Assembly: GCA_946407745.1 (NCBI GenBank)
Contig: CAMJPQ010000007.1
Coordinates: 1-64,000, forward strand
Length of the DNA: 64,000 nucleotides
Direction of reading: 5' to 3'
Source of the DNA: an uncultured Clostridia bacterium
GTDB taxonomy: Bacteria; Bacillota; Clostridia; Christensenellales; Aristaeellaceae
Of this stretch, positions 33,061 to 41,164 are shown piece after piece; the stretch's first letter is position 1, and each line of letters starts with the position of its first letter. The notes under the pieces were generated by a model that was not told the origin of the DNA, did not search any database, and saw only the letters and a list, made by a program, of their open reading frames with translations. The position numbers were made by a program, and so were the translations under genes.

Positions 33061-36054
33061 ATGAAACGGCGTGGTTTTCTGGCGCTGGCGCTGCTGCCCT
33101 GCCTTCTGCTGGCCGCGGCGCTGTGCCTGCCGCCGCAGTACAGCGGGACCTATCTGGCGGCGCTGACAGACAAAGCCGCGCTGCTTCGCAGCGCCCCATC
33201 GCCGCGCATTGTGCTGATCGGCGGCAGCGGCACCGCCTTTGATGTGGACAGCGGGCAGCTGGAGGCCCTTTTGCCCGGCTATACCGCGGTGAACGACGGC
33301 CTGTACGCGGGGCTTGGCACCGCGGTGATGCTGGAGCTGGCCCTTCCCTCGCTGCGGGAAGGCGATGTGGTGGTCTTTTCTCCGGAAATGAGCAGCCAGA
33401 CGCTCTCTGACTGGTTTGACGCGCAAGCGATGTGCCAGGCGGCGGAGACGATGCCCTCGCTGCTTTTGCGGCTGAACCCCTCCCGCTGGCCCGCCGTGGC
33501 GGCTGCCCTGCCCCGCTTTGCTGCGCGGAAGGCGCGCTTTTTTCTGGAAGGGAACGCGCCGGGCGGTGAGGGCTTGTATGCCAGGGCGGCCTTCAATGAA
33601 AAGGGCGACATGCGCCGGGAGGGCCGCGAGGGGAACGTGATGCCCGGGGGCTGGGACGTCAATCAGCCGCTCTCCTTTGACCTGTCCCTGCCCACTGAGG
33701 CATTCCTGGGGGTGACCAACCGTTTCGTCAGCGCGTGCCGGGAGAGAAACATACGGGTCTTCTTCCGCCTGTGCCCGATGAACGCCGCGGCCATGCCGGA
33801 GGAGGAGCGGGCCGGGGCGGACGCCTTTGAGGTCCGCCTGGCACAGGCGCTGGACTGCCCGCTGCTGGGCCGGGTGTCGCAGGCGCTGATGGAGCCCGGC
33901 TGGTTCTATGACACCAATTTTCATTTGAACAGCGCCGGGATGACGGTATACACTGTGCAGCTGGCGCGGGAGCTGGGTGAGACGCTGGGTGTGGAAACCG
34001 CGCCGCTGCCCCCGCTGCCGGATATGCCGGCCCTCATCGCCGCACAGGGCACGCAGGGAAACAACGAGGATGAGGACTGCTTCCTGTACACCTGGACAGG
34101 CGGCGGATGGGCGGCCAGCGGCCTGACCGATGCCGGAAAGGCGCGCGGGGCGCTCACGCTTCCCTCATCGCATGAGGGGCAGGCGGTGGTCACCTTCACC
34201 GCGGACTGCCTTGAGGGCGCCGCCAACCTGACCGAGCTGACGCTGCAGCAGGGCTGCCGTGTCATTCCGGACGGCGCCTTTGCGCGCTGCCCCGCGCTGC
34301 GCCGGGTGAACCTTGAGCAGGAGGACCCCGGTGAGTGTACCGTTGGCAGCGGGCTGCTGGAGGGCACCGGGGCGCTGGTGTATGTGCCTGCCGCAAGCTA
34401 TGGCAGCTACTGCAGCAACTACTTCTGGGCGAGATACGCCGCCCGCCTGCGGCCGGATGAGCACAGCGCCGCGGCGGCGGAGACCGCCGCCGGGCTTTCA
34501 GCCGGACCTTCAGCCGAGCCGCCGGCTGAACCCTCCGCCGCCCCTGTGACTGACCCCGCGTCCGGCGCGCCGCACAGCGTGACCCGCCTGACCTATCACG
34601 GCAACGGCGGTACACTGCGCACGGGGGACGGCGATACGCTGAGCCGTGAAATCACCTATGCGCACCTGCGCGTGAACACCCTGCAGGGCACGGTGTGGTT
34701 TGAGCGGGAGGGCTGGCTGCTGACCGGGTGGAACACCCGGGCGGACGGAACCGGCACCCCGGTAGGCCTTGGCAGCCGCATGGACACCTCCCTTGGCGGC
34801 GAGCTGTACGCCCAGTGGCTGCCCTTCGCGCCGGAGGCAGATTTTGAGTGGCGTGTGGAAGAAGGCTCTGCCAGTGTGGCCAGCTACCTTGGGCAGGCGG
34901 AGGTTTGCGCGGTGCCCGACACCTTCCGGGGGCTGCCGGTGCGCGGCATCCTCCCTGGCGCGTTTGAGGGAAAAGCCTTCTCCCTGCTGGCGCTCCCGCC
35001 GTCACTCCGCCGGGTGGAGGACGGAGCCTTCCTGCGCTGCGAAATCGGTGAGCTGCTGCTGTACGACAGCCTGCTGACTGTTTCCGACGCGTGCTTTGAC
35101 GGGTGTGCCGGACCGGAGAGCCTGCGCATCAACGCGGCGACTGCCCCGGCCTACAGCGGCACCTGGTTTGACACCTATCCGGACAAGTATGACAGGCTGC
35201 TGAGCCTGCAGGGGCAGCGAAAGCTGGTGCTGGCCTCCGGCTCCTCCGGCCGGTACGGCTATGATTCCGCCATGCTGGCCCAGGCCTTTCCTGACCTGCA
35301 GCCGGTGAACATGGGCGTTTACGCCTTTACCAATACGCTGCCGCAGCTGAAGCTGCTGCTGCCGCTTGTGCAGCCCGGGGATGTGCTGCTGTATGCCCCG
35401 GAGTTTGACGCGGTGCAGGAGCAGTTCTGCGTGACAAACCGTATGGACGCCTCCTTCTGGCCAATGATGGAGGGCTGCTATGACATGGCCTTGGCGCTGC
35501 CGCTGCGTGATTTCACCGGTGTGTTCGACAGCCTGGGCGAGTACCTGTCCACCCGCTCGCGCATGCCGCGGGGCAGCTATGAGGTGAGCCCCGCCAATTA
35601 CGACGACGACGGCAACTATTACCCCTTCTCCACCTACAACCGGTATGGCGACTTCATCCTTCCCCGGCCGAACAGCGAGGGCGAGGGGCGGCTGAGACAC
35701 AACATTGCGGATTACACCGCGGCCAACTTTCCCCATGAGGTTACCGACAGCCTGAACGCGGCGCTGCGGCCCTTCAGCGAAAAGGGCCTGACCGTCTGCT
35801 TCAGCTACACACCGCGCAACAGCGCCTCCCTCACGGAGGCGAGCACGCCGGAAAACAGGCGCGAGCTGGAGGCGCTGCTGGAGCGGGAAATTGAGGTGCC
35901 GGTGATTTCGAGGCTGGAGGACTACCTGATGCCCCGGCGGTATTTCTACCTCATTGACAGCCACCCCAGCACAGAGGGGGCGCAGATACGCACCCGCATG
36001 ATCATCCGTGACCTGCGGGCATTCCTGGAGGTGCAACAAGATGAAGAGAATTGA
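33061..36054 (+). CDS. double SGNH-domain surface acyltransferase with LRR and InlB-type repeats
   Basis: A 997-aa exported protein with an N-terminal membrane anchor (FLALALLPCLLLAAALCL). Residues 45-320 form an SGNH-like domain (VLIGGSGTAFDV, Ser56; YDTNFHLNSAG, Asp284/His288). Residues 340-470 contain BspA-like LRR sequence (LTELTLQQGCRVIPDGAFAR), then an Ala/Pro/Ser linker. Residues about 510-590 are a Listeria-Bacteroides (Flg_new) repeat (LTYHGNGGTLR, GWLLTGWNTRADGTG), followed by another LRR-like block. Residues 715-985 are a second SGNH-like domain (VLASGSSGRYGYDS, Ser728; LIDSHPSTEG, Asp966/His968). With the MBOAT it likely O-acylates an extracellular glycan; the inserted repeats may bind that glycan. 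It overlaps the GH2 gene by 14 bases. Confidence 0.78.
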   Translation: MKRRGFLALALLPCLLLAAALCLPPQYSGTYLAALTDKAALLRSAPSPRIVLIGGSGTAFDVDSGQLEALLPGYTAVNDGLYAGLGTAVMLELALPSLREGDVVVFSPEMSSQTLSDWFDAQAMCQAAETMPSLLLRLNPSRWPAVAAALPRFAARKARFFLEGNAPGGEGLYARAAFNEKGDMRREGREGNVMPGGWDVNQPLSFDLSLPTEAFLGVTNRFVSACRERNIRVFFRLCPMNAAAMPEEERAGADAFEVRLAQALDCPLLGRVSQALMEPGWFYDTNFHLNSAGMTVYTVQLARELGETLGVETAPLPPLPDMPALIAAQGTQGNNEDEDCFLYTWTGGGWAASGLTDAGKARGALTLPSSHEGQAVVTFTADCLEGAANLTELTLQQGCRVIPDGAFARCPALRRVNLEQEDPGECTVGSGLLEGTGALVYVPAASYGSYCSNYFWARYAARLRPDEHSAAAAETAAGLSAGPSAEPPAEPSAAPVTDPASGAPHSVTRLTYHGNGGTLRTGDGDTLSREITYAHLRVNTLQGTVWFEREGWLLTGWNTRADGTGTPVGLGSRMDTSLGGELYAQWLPFAPEADFEWRVEEGSASVASYLGQAEVCAVPDTFRGLPVRGILPGAFEGKAFSLLALPPSLRRVEDGAFLRCEIGELLLYDSLLTVSDACFDGCAGPESLRINAATAPAYSGTWFDTYPDKYDRLLSLQGQRKLVLASGSSGRYGYDSAMLAQAFPDLQPVNMGVYAFTNTLPQLKLLLPLVQPGDVLLYAPEFDAVQEQFCVTNRMDASFWPMMEGCYDMALALPLRDFTGVFDSLGEYLSTRSRMPRGSYEVSPANYDDDGNYYPFSTYNRYGDFILPRPNSEGEGRLRHNIADYTAANFPHEVTDSLNAALRPFSEKGLTVCFSYTPRNSASLTEASTPENRRELEALLEREIEVPVISRLEDYLMPRRYFYLIDSHPSTEGAQIRTRMIIRDLRAFLEVQQDEEN

Positions 36055-38446
36055 TTTCAACACCGGCTGGACCTGCGCCCCGGTGGGACGGGCGGCGGAA
36101 GCGGTGCCCGTGACCCTGCCGCATGACGCCATGCGCACCGAGCGCCGCACCCCGCAGAGCCTGGGCGAGGGCAACATCGGCTGGTTTGAGGCGCTGGACT
36201 ATGAGTACCGCAAGGTGTTCACGCTGCCGGAGGAAACCGCCGGCCTGCACCTGGAGCTGCAGTTTGAGGGCGTGTATCACGACTCCGAAATCGTGCTGAA
36301 CGGGACGAAAATCAACGCGCCGCCCTATGGCTATACGGATTTCAGCATCAGCCTGGACGGGCTTGTGCGCCAGGAGGGCGAAAACGAGATCACGGTCATT
36401 GCCCGCAATGCCGACCAGCCCAATTCCCGCTGGTATTCCGGCACAGGGCTGTACCGGCCGGTGTGGCTGTGGTGTGGCCCACGGCAGCACATTGAAATGG
36501 ACGGCCTGCGCGTGACCACGCTGGGTATTGCGCCGCCGCGCGTGCGTGTGGAATGTGAGGCGCAGGGCAGCGGCGAGGTGACCTTCACCGTGCTGGATGG
36601 CGAGAAGGCGCTCGGCCGGTGCGAGGCCGCGCTGCAGGACGGCCGGGCCGCCGCGGAGCTGACCCTGCCCGGCGCGCTCCTGTGGAGCCCGGAGCACCCG
36701 CAGCTGTATACGCTGCGCGCCGACCTGGGCGGTGACAGCGCCGAGTGCGTGTTCGGCGTGCGCTTGCTCAAATGGGACGCGAGGGACGGTCTGACGCTCA
36801 ACGGGGAGCGCACGGTGCTGCGCGGCGCGTGCATCCACCATGACCACGGGCTGCTGGGCGCGTGCACCTATCCGGAGGCGGAGGAGCGCAGGATACGGCT
36901 TTTGCAGCAGGCGGGCTATAACGCGGTGCGCTCGGCCCACAACCCGGCCTCACGCTGGCTGCTGGAGGCCTGCGACCGCCTGGGCATGCTGATGATGGAC
37001 GAATATGTGGACTGCTGGTACATGCACAAAACCGAGCATGATTATGCCTCCCATGTGATGGAATGGTGGCACAGGGACCTGGAGAGCCTGGTTCGGAAGG
37101 ACTACAGCCATCCCTGCGTCATCATGTACTCCACCGGCAATGAGGTGGCGGAGAGCGCGCAGGCGAGGGGCATACAGCTGCAGCGGGAGTTTACCGAAGA
37201 GCTGCACCGCCTGGACCCCACCCGCCCGGTGACCTGCGGCATCAACATCTTCTTCAACTTCCTCAGCAGTATCGGGCTGGGTGTGTACAGCGACGAGAAG
37301 GCGCAGAAGCAGGCGGAGGCCGCGCAGAAGCAGTCGCAGAAGGCGCAGGAAAGCAGGCCGGTGAAGAAAAAATCCGTCGGGTCGGAGTTTTTCAACAACA
37401 TGGCGGCGAAGCTGGGCACGGATTTCATGAAGTTCGGCGCGTGGCTGCCCCCGTGCGACTGGAAGACACGCGAGGTCTTCTCCGTGATGGATGTGGCGGG
37501 ATACAACTATGGAAACTGGCGGTACCGCAAGGACAGCCGGAAGTACCCGGACCGGCTGATCCTCGGCTCGGAAACGCTGATTGGCGACGCACGCGCCTTC
37601 TGGCATGAGGCGAAGGTGAACAGGCAGCTCATCGGCGACTTTGTGTGGGCGGGCTGGGACTACATCGGCGAATGCGGCGGCGACAGCCCGGAGTACGGCA
37701 GCTACCGCACAGATAACCCCAGCGACCGCATCCGCGGCGGCACCTGCCGCATTGATGTGACCGGCAAGCTGACCCCCGAGGCGGACTACACCCGCGTGGT
37801 GTTCGACCTGGAAAAGGGCCCGCGGCTGGCCGTGATTCCGCCGAGCGAGACAGAGCTGCCCGTGCTGACGGGCTGGCAGCTGACGCGCGCGATCAGGAGC
37901 TGGAGCTTCCCGGGCTGCGAGGGAAAGCCTGCAAAGGTGGAGGTCTATTCCACCGCGCCCAGGGTGCGGCTGAGCCTGAACGGCCGCGAGGTGGCGGTGA
38001 AGCGCATGCCGAAAAACTGCAGGGCGGTGTTTACCCTGCCCTGGGCGCCGGGTGAGCTGAAGGCGGAGGCGCTGGACACCCAGGGCCGTGTGACCGGGGC
38101 GGATAGCCTGCGCTCCGCCGGTGAAAAGACACAGCTGCGCCTGGAGGCGGAGACAGACCGATGCCATGCGGGCGAAATGGTCTTCCTGCGCATCCGGTAC
38201 ACGGATGAGGCGGGCACGGTGAAGCCGCTGGAGCGCCGCAGGGTGACCGTTTCCGCGGAGAACGGCGAGGTGATGGGCACCGCCAACGGCTGCACCTGGT
38301 TTGAGGGCAACTATGCCCAGCCCACGGCGCCCACCTATTTCGGCGAGGCGCAGACGGTGGTCCGGGCGGGAAAGCCCGGCAAAGTGCGCGTGCGTGTGAC
38401 CGACGGCACGCTGACCGCCGAGGCGGAGGTGACCTGCGGGGAGTGA
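36041..38446 (+). CDS. GH2-family beta-galactosidase/glycosidase
   Basis: An 801-aa GH2 enzyme without a signal peptide: sugar-binding jelly roll (residues 1-160), Ig-like domain (about 165-260), TIM barrel (about 260-580) and C-terminal beta domains including DUF4982-like sequence (WQLTRAIRSWSFPGCEGKPA). HDHGLLGACTYPEAEERRI and RSAHNPASRWLLEACDRLG are barrel signatures; STGNEVAE holds the acid/base Glu368 and LILGSETL the nucleophile Glu511. A Lys/Gln/Ala-rich insertion at about residues 420-455 is unusual. The ATG at 36041 lies inside the previous gene after GGAGG. Likely beta-galactosidase or a related beta-glycosidase. Confidence 0.88.
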   Translation: MKRIDFNTGWTCAPVGRAAEAVPVTLPHDAMRTERRTPQSLGEGNIGWFEALDYEYRKVFTLPEETAGLHLELQFEGVYHDSEIVLNGTKINAPPYGYTDFSISLDGLVRQEGENEITVIARNADQPNSRWYSGTGLYRPVWLWCGPRQHIEMDGLRVTTLGIAPPRVRVECEAQGSGEVTFTVLDGEKALGRCEAALQDGRAAAELTLPGALLWSPEHPQLYTLRADLGGDSAECVFGVRLLKWDARDGLTLNGERTVLRGACIHHDHGLLGACTYPEAEERRIRLLQQAGYNAVRSAHNPASRWLLEACDRLGMLMMDEYVDCWYMHKTEHDYASHVMEWWHRDLESLVRKDYSHPCVIMYSTGNEVAESAQARGIQLQREFTEELHRLDPTRPVTCGINIFFNFLSSIGLGVYSDEKAQKQAEAAQKQSQKAQESRPVKKKSVGSEFFNNMAAKLGTDFMKFGAWLPPCDWKTREVFSVMDVAGYNYGNWRYRKDSRKYPDRLILGSETLIGDARAFWHEAKVNRQLIGDFVWAGWDYIGECGGDSPEYGSYRTDNPSDRIRGGTCRIDVTGKLTPEADYTRVVFDLEKGPRLAVIPPSETELPVLTGWQLTRAIRSWSFPGCEGKPAKVEVYSTAPRVRLSLNGREVAVKRMPKNCRAVFTLPWAPGELKAEALDTQGRVTGADSLRSAGEKTQLRLEAETDRCHAGEMVFLRIRYTDEAGTVKPLERRRVTVSAENGEVMGTANGCTWFEGNYAQPTAPTYFGEAQTVVRAGKPGKVRVRVTDGTLTAEAEVTCGE

Positions 38447-38487
38447 GGGCACCTCTGCCCCCTCCCGCAGCGCCTTAAACTTTCCAC

Positions 38488-38516
38488 TTGCCATTCCATA
38501 AAAAGTATGTTATACT
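38488..38516 (+). promoter_or_regulatory. promoter of rimP-nusA-infB operon
   Basis: TTGCCA (38488-38493), a 17-bp spacer and TATACT (38511-38516). This leaves an untranslated leader of about 235 bases before rimP. Confidence 0.7.
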
Positions 38517-38522
38517 GCCGCT

Positions 38523-38758
38523 GTATGCGGGCCTGAGGCCTTCATACGGTGAAAAACAGTACTTCCGCAGGCTGCAGAACAGAAAGAAGGGCTTTGCGTT
38601 AACGAGTGAGCATGACCAGGGGCATCGGGGGCGGCAGTCCGCGGCGTGAATCAGCGCCGCGCCGCGCATTGGCGCGGCAAAGGACGGCTTAACCTGCTGC
38701 CTGCTTGGTCGTGGGTCGCTCTTTTTCTTTGTTCTGCACCAGAAAGGATGGGACCGCT
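38523..38758 (+). ncRNA. structured 5' leader of rimP-nusA operon
   Basis: No ORF fills this leader, but it folds well on paper. GGCAGTCC (38633-38640) can pair with GGAC (38682-38685) and CTGCC (38697-38701). Inside are two perfect hairpins: GCGGCG/CGCCGC (38641-38646 with 38655-38660) and GCCGCGC-ATTG-GCGCGGC (38661-38678). Together they suggest a three-way junction. A pyrimidine run (CTCTTTTTCTTTG, 38719-38731) follows, before the rimP ribosome binding site. NusA or another product of the operon may control it. No known riboswitch motif or initiator tRNA (as in the E. coli metY-rimP operon) is recognised. Confidence 0.5.
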
Positions 38759-39289
38759 GTGGCCAAGGCAGAGCTGACCCGGCAGGTGACTCCCCGCGCG
38801 CAGAAGGTGGCAGACCAGCTCGGCTTTGAGCTGGTGGATGTGTGCCTGGACAGGGAGAACACCGGCAAATACCTGCGCATCTATATTGACAAGCCGGACG
38901 GCATGGACCTGGACGGCTGCGAGAAGTTCCACCGCGCCATACAGCCCCTGGTAGAGGATTACGACTACGACTTTTTGGAGGTCTCCTCCCCCGGGGTGGA
39001 CAGGCCGCTGAAGCGCGACAGGGATTTTGAGCGCGCGCTGGACACCCCCGTGGCGGTGAAGCTGTTCAAGGCGGCGGAAGGACAGAAGGACTGGAGCGGC
39101 GTGCTGACCGCCTTTGACGCGGAAAACCTGACGCTGACCCTGGCGGATGGGCGTGAGGTCACCTTTGCCCGGAAGGCCTGCGCCACCGTGCGGCCGGAGC
39201 TGGACTATGACGAGATACTCGACGTGGACGAGGACGAGGCGCAGCTGGGCCTGAAGCCCGGCGATGAGCTGGCGGAAGAAGAAAGCTGA
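38759..39289 (+). CDS. rimP: ribosome maturation factor RimP
   Basis: A 176-aa protein needed for 30S subunit maturation. ADQLGFELVDVCLDRENTGK, LRIYIDKPDGMDLDGCEKFH and EVSSPGVDRPLKRDRDFE are classic RimP sequences. The C-terminal SH3-like domain (GVLTAFDAENLTLTLADG) is followed by an acidic tail (VDEDEAQLG), slightly longer than in typical homologues. I choose the GTG at 38759, nine bases after AAAGGATGG. First gene of the conserved Firmicutes operon with nusA, rnpM, ylxQ, infB and rbfA. Confidence 0.93.
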   Translation: MAKAELTRQVTPRAQKVADQLGFELVDVCLDRENTGKYLRIYIDKPDGMDLDGCEKFHRAIQPLVEDYDYDFLEVSSPGVDRPLKRDRDFERALDTPVAVKLFKAAEGQKDWSGVLTAFDAENLTLTLADGREVTFARKACATVRPELDYDEILDVDEDEAQLGLKPGDELAEEES

Positions 39290-39330
39290 TTCTGATCGAC
39301 TACAGATCAATGACATACCCTGGAGGCATC

Positions 39331-40494
39331 ATGAAACAATCCAAATCTGAACTGATTGAGGCGGTGCGCCTGCTGGCCAAGGAAAAGGGCCTGAGCGAGG
39401 AAATGCTGTTCAGCACCATCGAAGAGGCGCTGAAATCGGCTTACAAGAAGAACCTGCCCCGCGGCTCGGTGGAGCCGAACAACATTGTGGCCCGTGTGGA
39501 CCGCACGGACGGCTCCATGCGCATCTACACCCGCATGATCGTGGCGGAAAATGTGGAAAGCCCCGCCAGCCAGATCTCGCTGGAGGAGGCGCGCATCATC
39601 CGCCCCACAGCGGAAATCGACGACCTGGTGGACAAGGATGTGACGCCCTCCGGCTTCCTGCGGGTAGCCGCCCAGAGCGCCAAGCAGGTGATACTGCAGA
39701 AGATCCGCGAGGCGGAACGCCAGGGTGTCTACGAGGAATACGTGGACAAGAAGGACGAGATCCTCACCGCCGTGGTGCAGCGCATCACCGAGCGCGCGGT
39801 GTTTGTGGAGCTGGGCAATACCGAGGGCATACTGGAAAACGACCAGCTGATCCCCGGTGAAACGCTGCACGAGGGCGACCACATCAAGGTCTATGTGCTG
39901 GAGGTGCAGCACGGCGCGGTATCCGCGCATGCGCCGCAGGTGCGGGTCAGCCGCATTCACCCCAACCTGGTCAAGCGCCTGTTTGAGATGGAGGTGCCGG
40001 AGATTGCCGCCGGTATCGTGACCATCAAGAGCATTTCCCGCGAGGCGGGCAGCCGCACCAAAATGGCGGTATACTCCTCCGACCCGATGATCGACCCGGT
40101 CGGAGCCTGCGTGGGCCTGCACGGCGGCCGCGTGGACCGCGTGGTGAAAGAGCTGAACGACGAGAAGATCGACATCATCAAGTGGAGCGACGACCCGGTG
40201 GAATTCGTGGCCAACGCACTGAATCCCGCGCATGTGCTGTCTGTTTTCACCACCGAGGGCGAAAAGATATGCCGCGTGGTGGTGCCGGACAGCCAGCTGT
40301 CCCTGGCCATTGGCAAGGAAGGACAGAATGCGCGCCTCGCCGCCCGCCTGACCGGCTGGAAGATTGACATCAAGAGCCAGAGCCAGGCCGCGCAGATGGA
40401 CGACATGGAGGCCGACATCACCACGACCGGCTTCATGACGCCCATGGAGTATGACCCCGACGCGCTGCTGGGCGGAGACGACGACACGCTGTAA
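39331..40494 (+). CDS. nusA: transcription termination/antitermination factor NusA
   Basis: A 387-aa NusA: N-terminal RNA-polymerase-binding domain (MKQSKSELIEAVRLLAKEKG), S1 domain (about residues 130-200), KH1 and KH2 (DPVGACVGLHGGRVDRVVKE; SLAIGKEGQNARLAARLTGW). It lacks the C-terminal acidic repeats found in gammaproteobacteria, as usual for Firmicutes. The ATG at 39331 follows TGGAGG. It modulates pausing and termination and may regulate its own operon through the long leader. Confidence 0.95.
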   Translation: MKQSKSELIEAVRLLAKEKGLSEEMLFSTIEEALKSAYKKNLPRGSVEPNNIVARVDRTDGSMRIYTRMIVAENVESPASQISLEEARIIRPTAEIDDLVDKDVTPSGFLRVAAQSAKQVILQKIREAERQGVYEEYVDKKDEILTAVVQRITERAVFVELGNTEGILENDQLIPGETLHEGDHIKVYVLEVQHGAVSAHAPQVRVSRIHPNLVKRLFEMEVPEIAAGIVTIKSISREAGSRTKMAVYSSDPMIDPVGACVGLHGGRVDRVVKELNDEKIDIIKWSDDPVEFVANALNPAHVLSVFTTEGEKICRVVVPDSQLSLAIGKEGQNARLAARLTGWKIDIKSQSQAAQMDDMEADITTTGFMTPMEYDPDALLGGDDDTL

Positions 40495-40503
40495 GGACAG
40501 GAT

Positions 40504-40800
40504 ATGAAACAGAAAAAGACGCCCCTGCGCATGTGCGTGGGCTGCCGCGAGATGAAGCCCAAGCGGGAGCTGATCCGTGTGGTGCGCTCTCCGGAAGGAG
40601 AGGTCAGCCTGGACGACACCGGCAAGAAGCCCGGCCGCGGCGCTTATGTGTGCCGCAGCAAGGAGTGCCTCACCCGCGCCATACGCCAGCGGCAGCTGGA
40701 GAGACAGCTGCAGGTCGCTCTTGGCGAAGAGGTAGCGCTTTCCCTGCAGCAGATGCTGGCAGAGCTGCCGCCTGCCCCGCCGGAGGAGGCTGACACATGA
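40504..40800 (+). CDS. rnpM: RNase P modulator RnpM (YlxR family)
   Basis: A 98-aa YlxR/DUF448 protein. LRMCVGCREMKPKRELIRVV, and RGAYVCRSKECLTRAIRQRQL with a conserved GRGAY loop, define the family. It is reported to bind RNase P RNA. Start nine bases after nusA with AGGACAGG as binding site; its stop overlaps the next start (ATGA). Confidence 0.92.
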   Translation: MKQKKTPLRMCVGCREMKPKRELIRVVRSPEGEVSLDDTGKKPGRGAYVCRSKECLTRAIRQRQLERQLQVALGEEVALSLQQMLAELPPAPPEEADT

Positions 40801-41117
40801 CAGACCTGGAACGCCTCAGCGGCCTGATGGGGCTGTGTGTGCGGGCACGCCGCGCGGTGTTCGGCGAAGACGGCTGCCTCAAGGCGGTCAGAGGCGGCGA
40901 ATGCCGCCTGCTGCTGCTGGACAGCGAGGCCTCAAAGGCCACGGCGGAAAAGTACACCTTCGCCTGCCGCGCAGCCGGTGTGCCGCTTGCGGTGCTGCCC
41001 CCGGGCCAGCTGTGGAAGGCGACCGGGAAGCCGGGCAAGGCCATGGCGGTGACAGACGCCGGCTTTGCCGACAGCATGCAGAAGATGATTCCCATTCAAC
41101 CCACCAATGAGGAATAA
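40797..41117 (+). CDS. ylxQ: L7Ae-family RNA-binding protein (YlxQ)
   Basis: A 106-aa member of the L7Ae/L30e/YlxQ family. LMGLCVRARRAVFGEDGCLK, then CRLLLLDSEASKATAEKYTF and GKAMAVTDAGFADSMQ match the fold; such proteins bind kink-turn RNAs. Coupled to rnpM through an ATGA overlap, in the standard nusA-infB operon position. Confidence 0.9.
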   Translation: MTDLERLSGLMGLCVRARRAVFGEDGCLKAVRGGECRLLLLDSEASKATAEKYTFACRAAGVPLAVLPPGQLWKATGKPGKAMAVTDAGFADSMQKMIPIQPTNEE

Positions 41118-41164
41118 ATTCCCCTACTCCACCACTACCCCCTTTCAGGAGGAACACCACTCAC

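Noticed and set aside
38523..38758. Initiator tRNA gene before rimP, as in the E. coli metY operon
   Set aside because: No cloverleaf, T-loop GTTCGA-type sequence or acceptor stem ending could be found.
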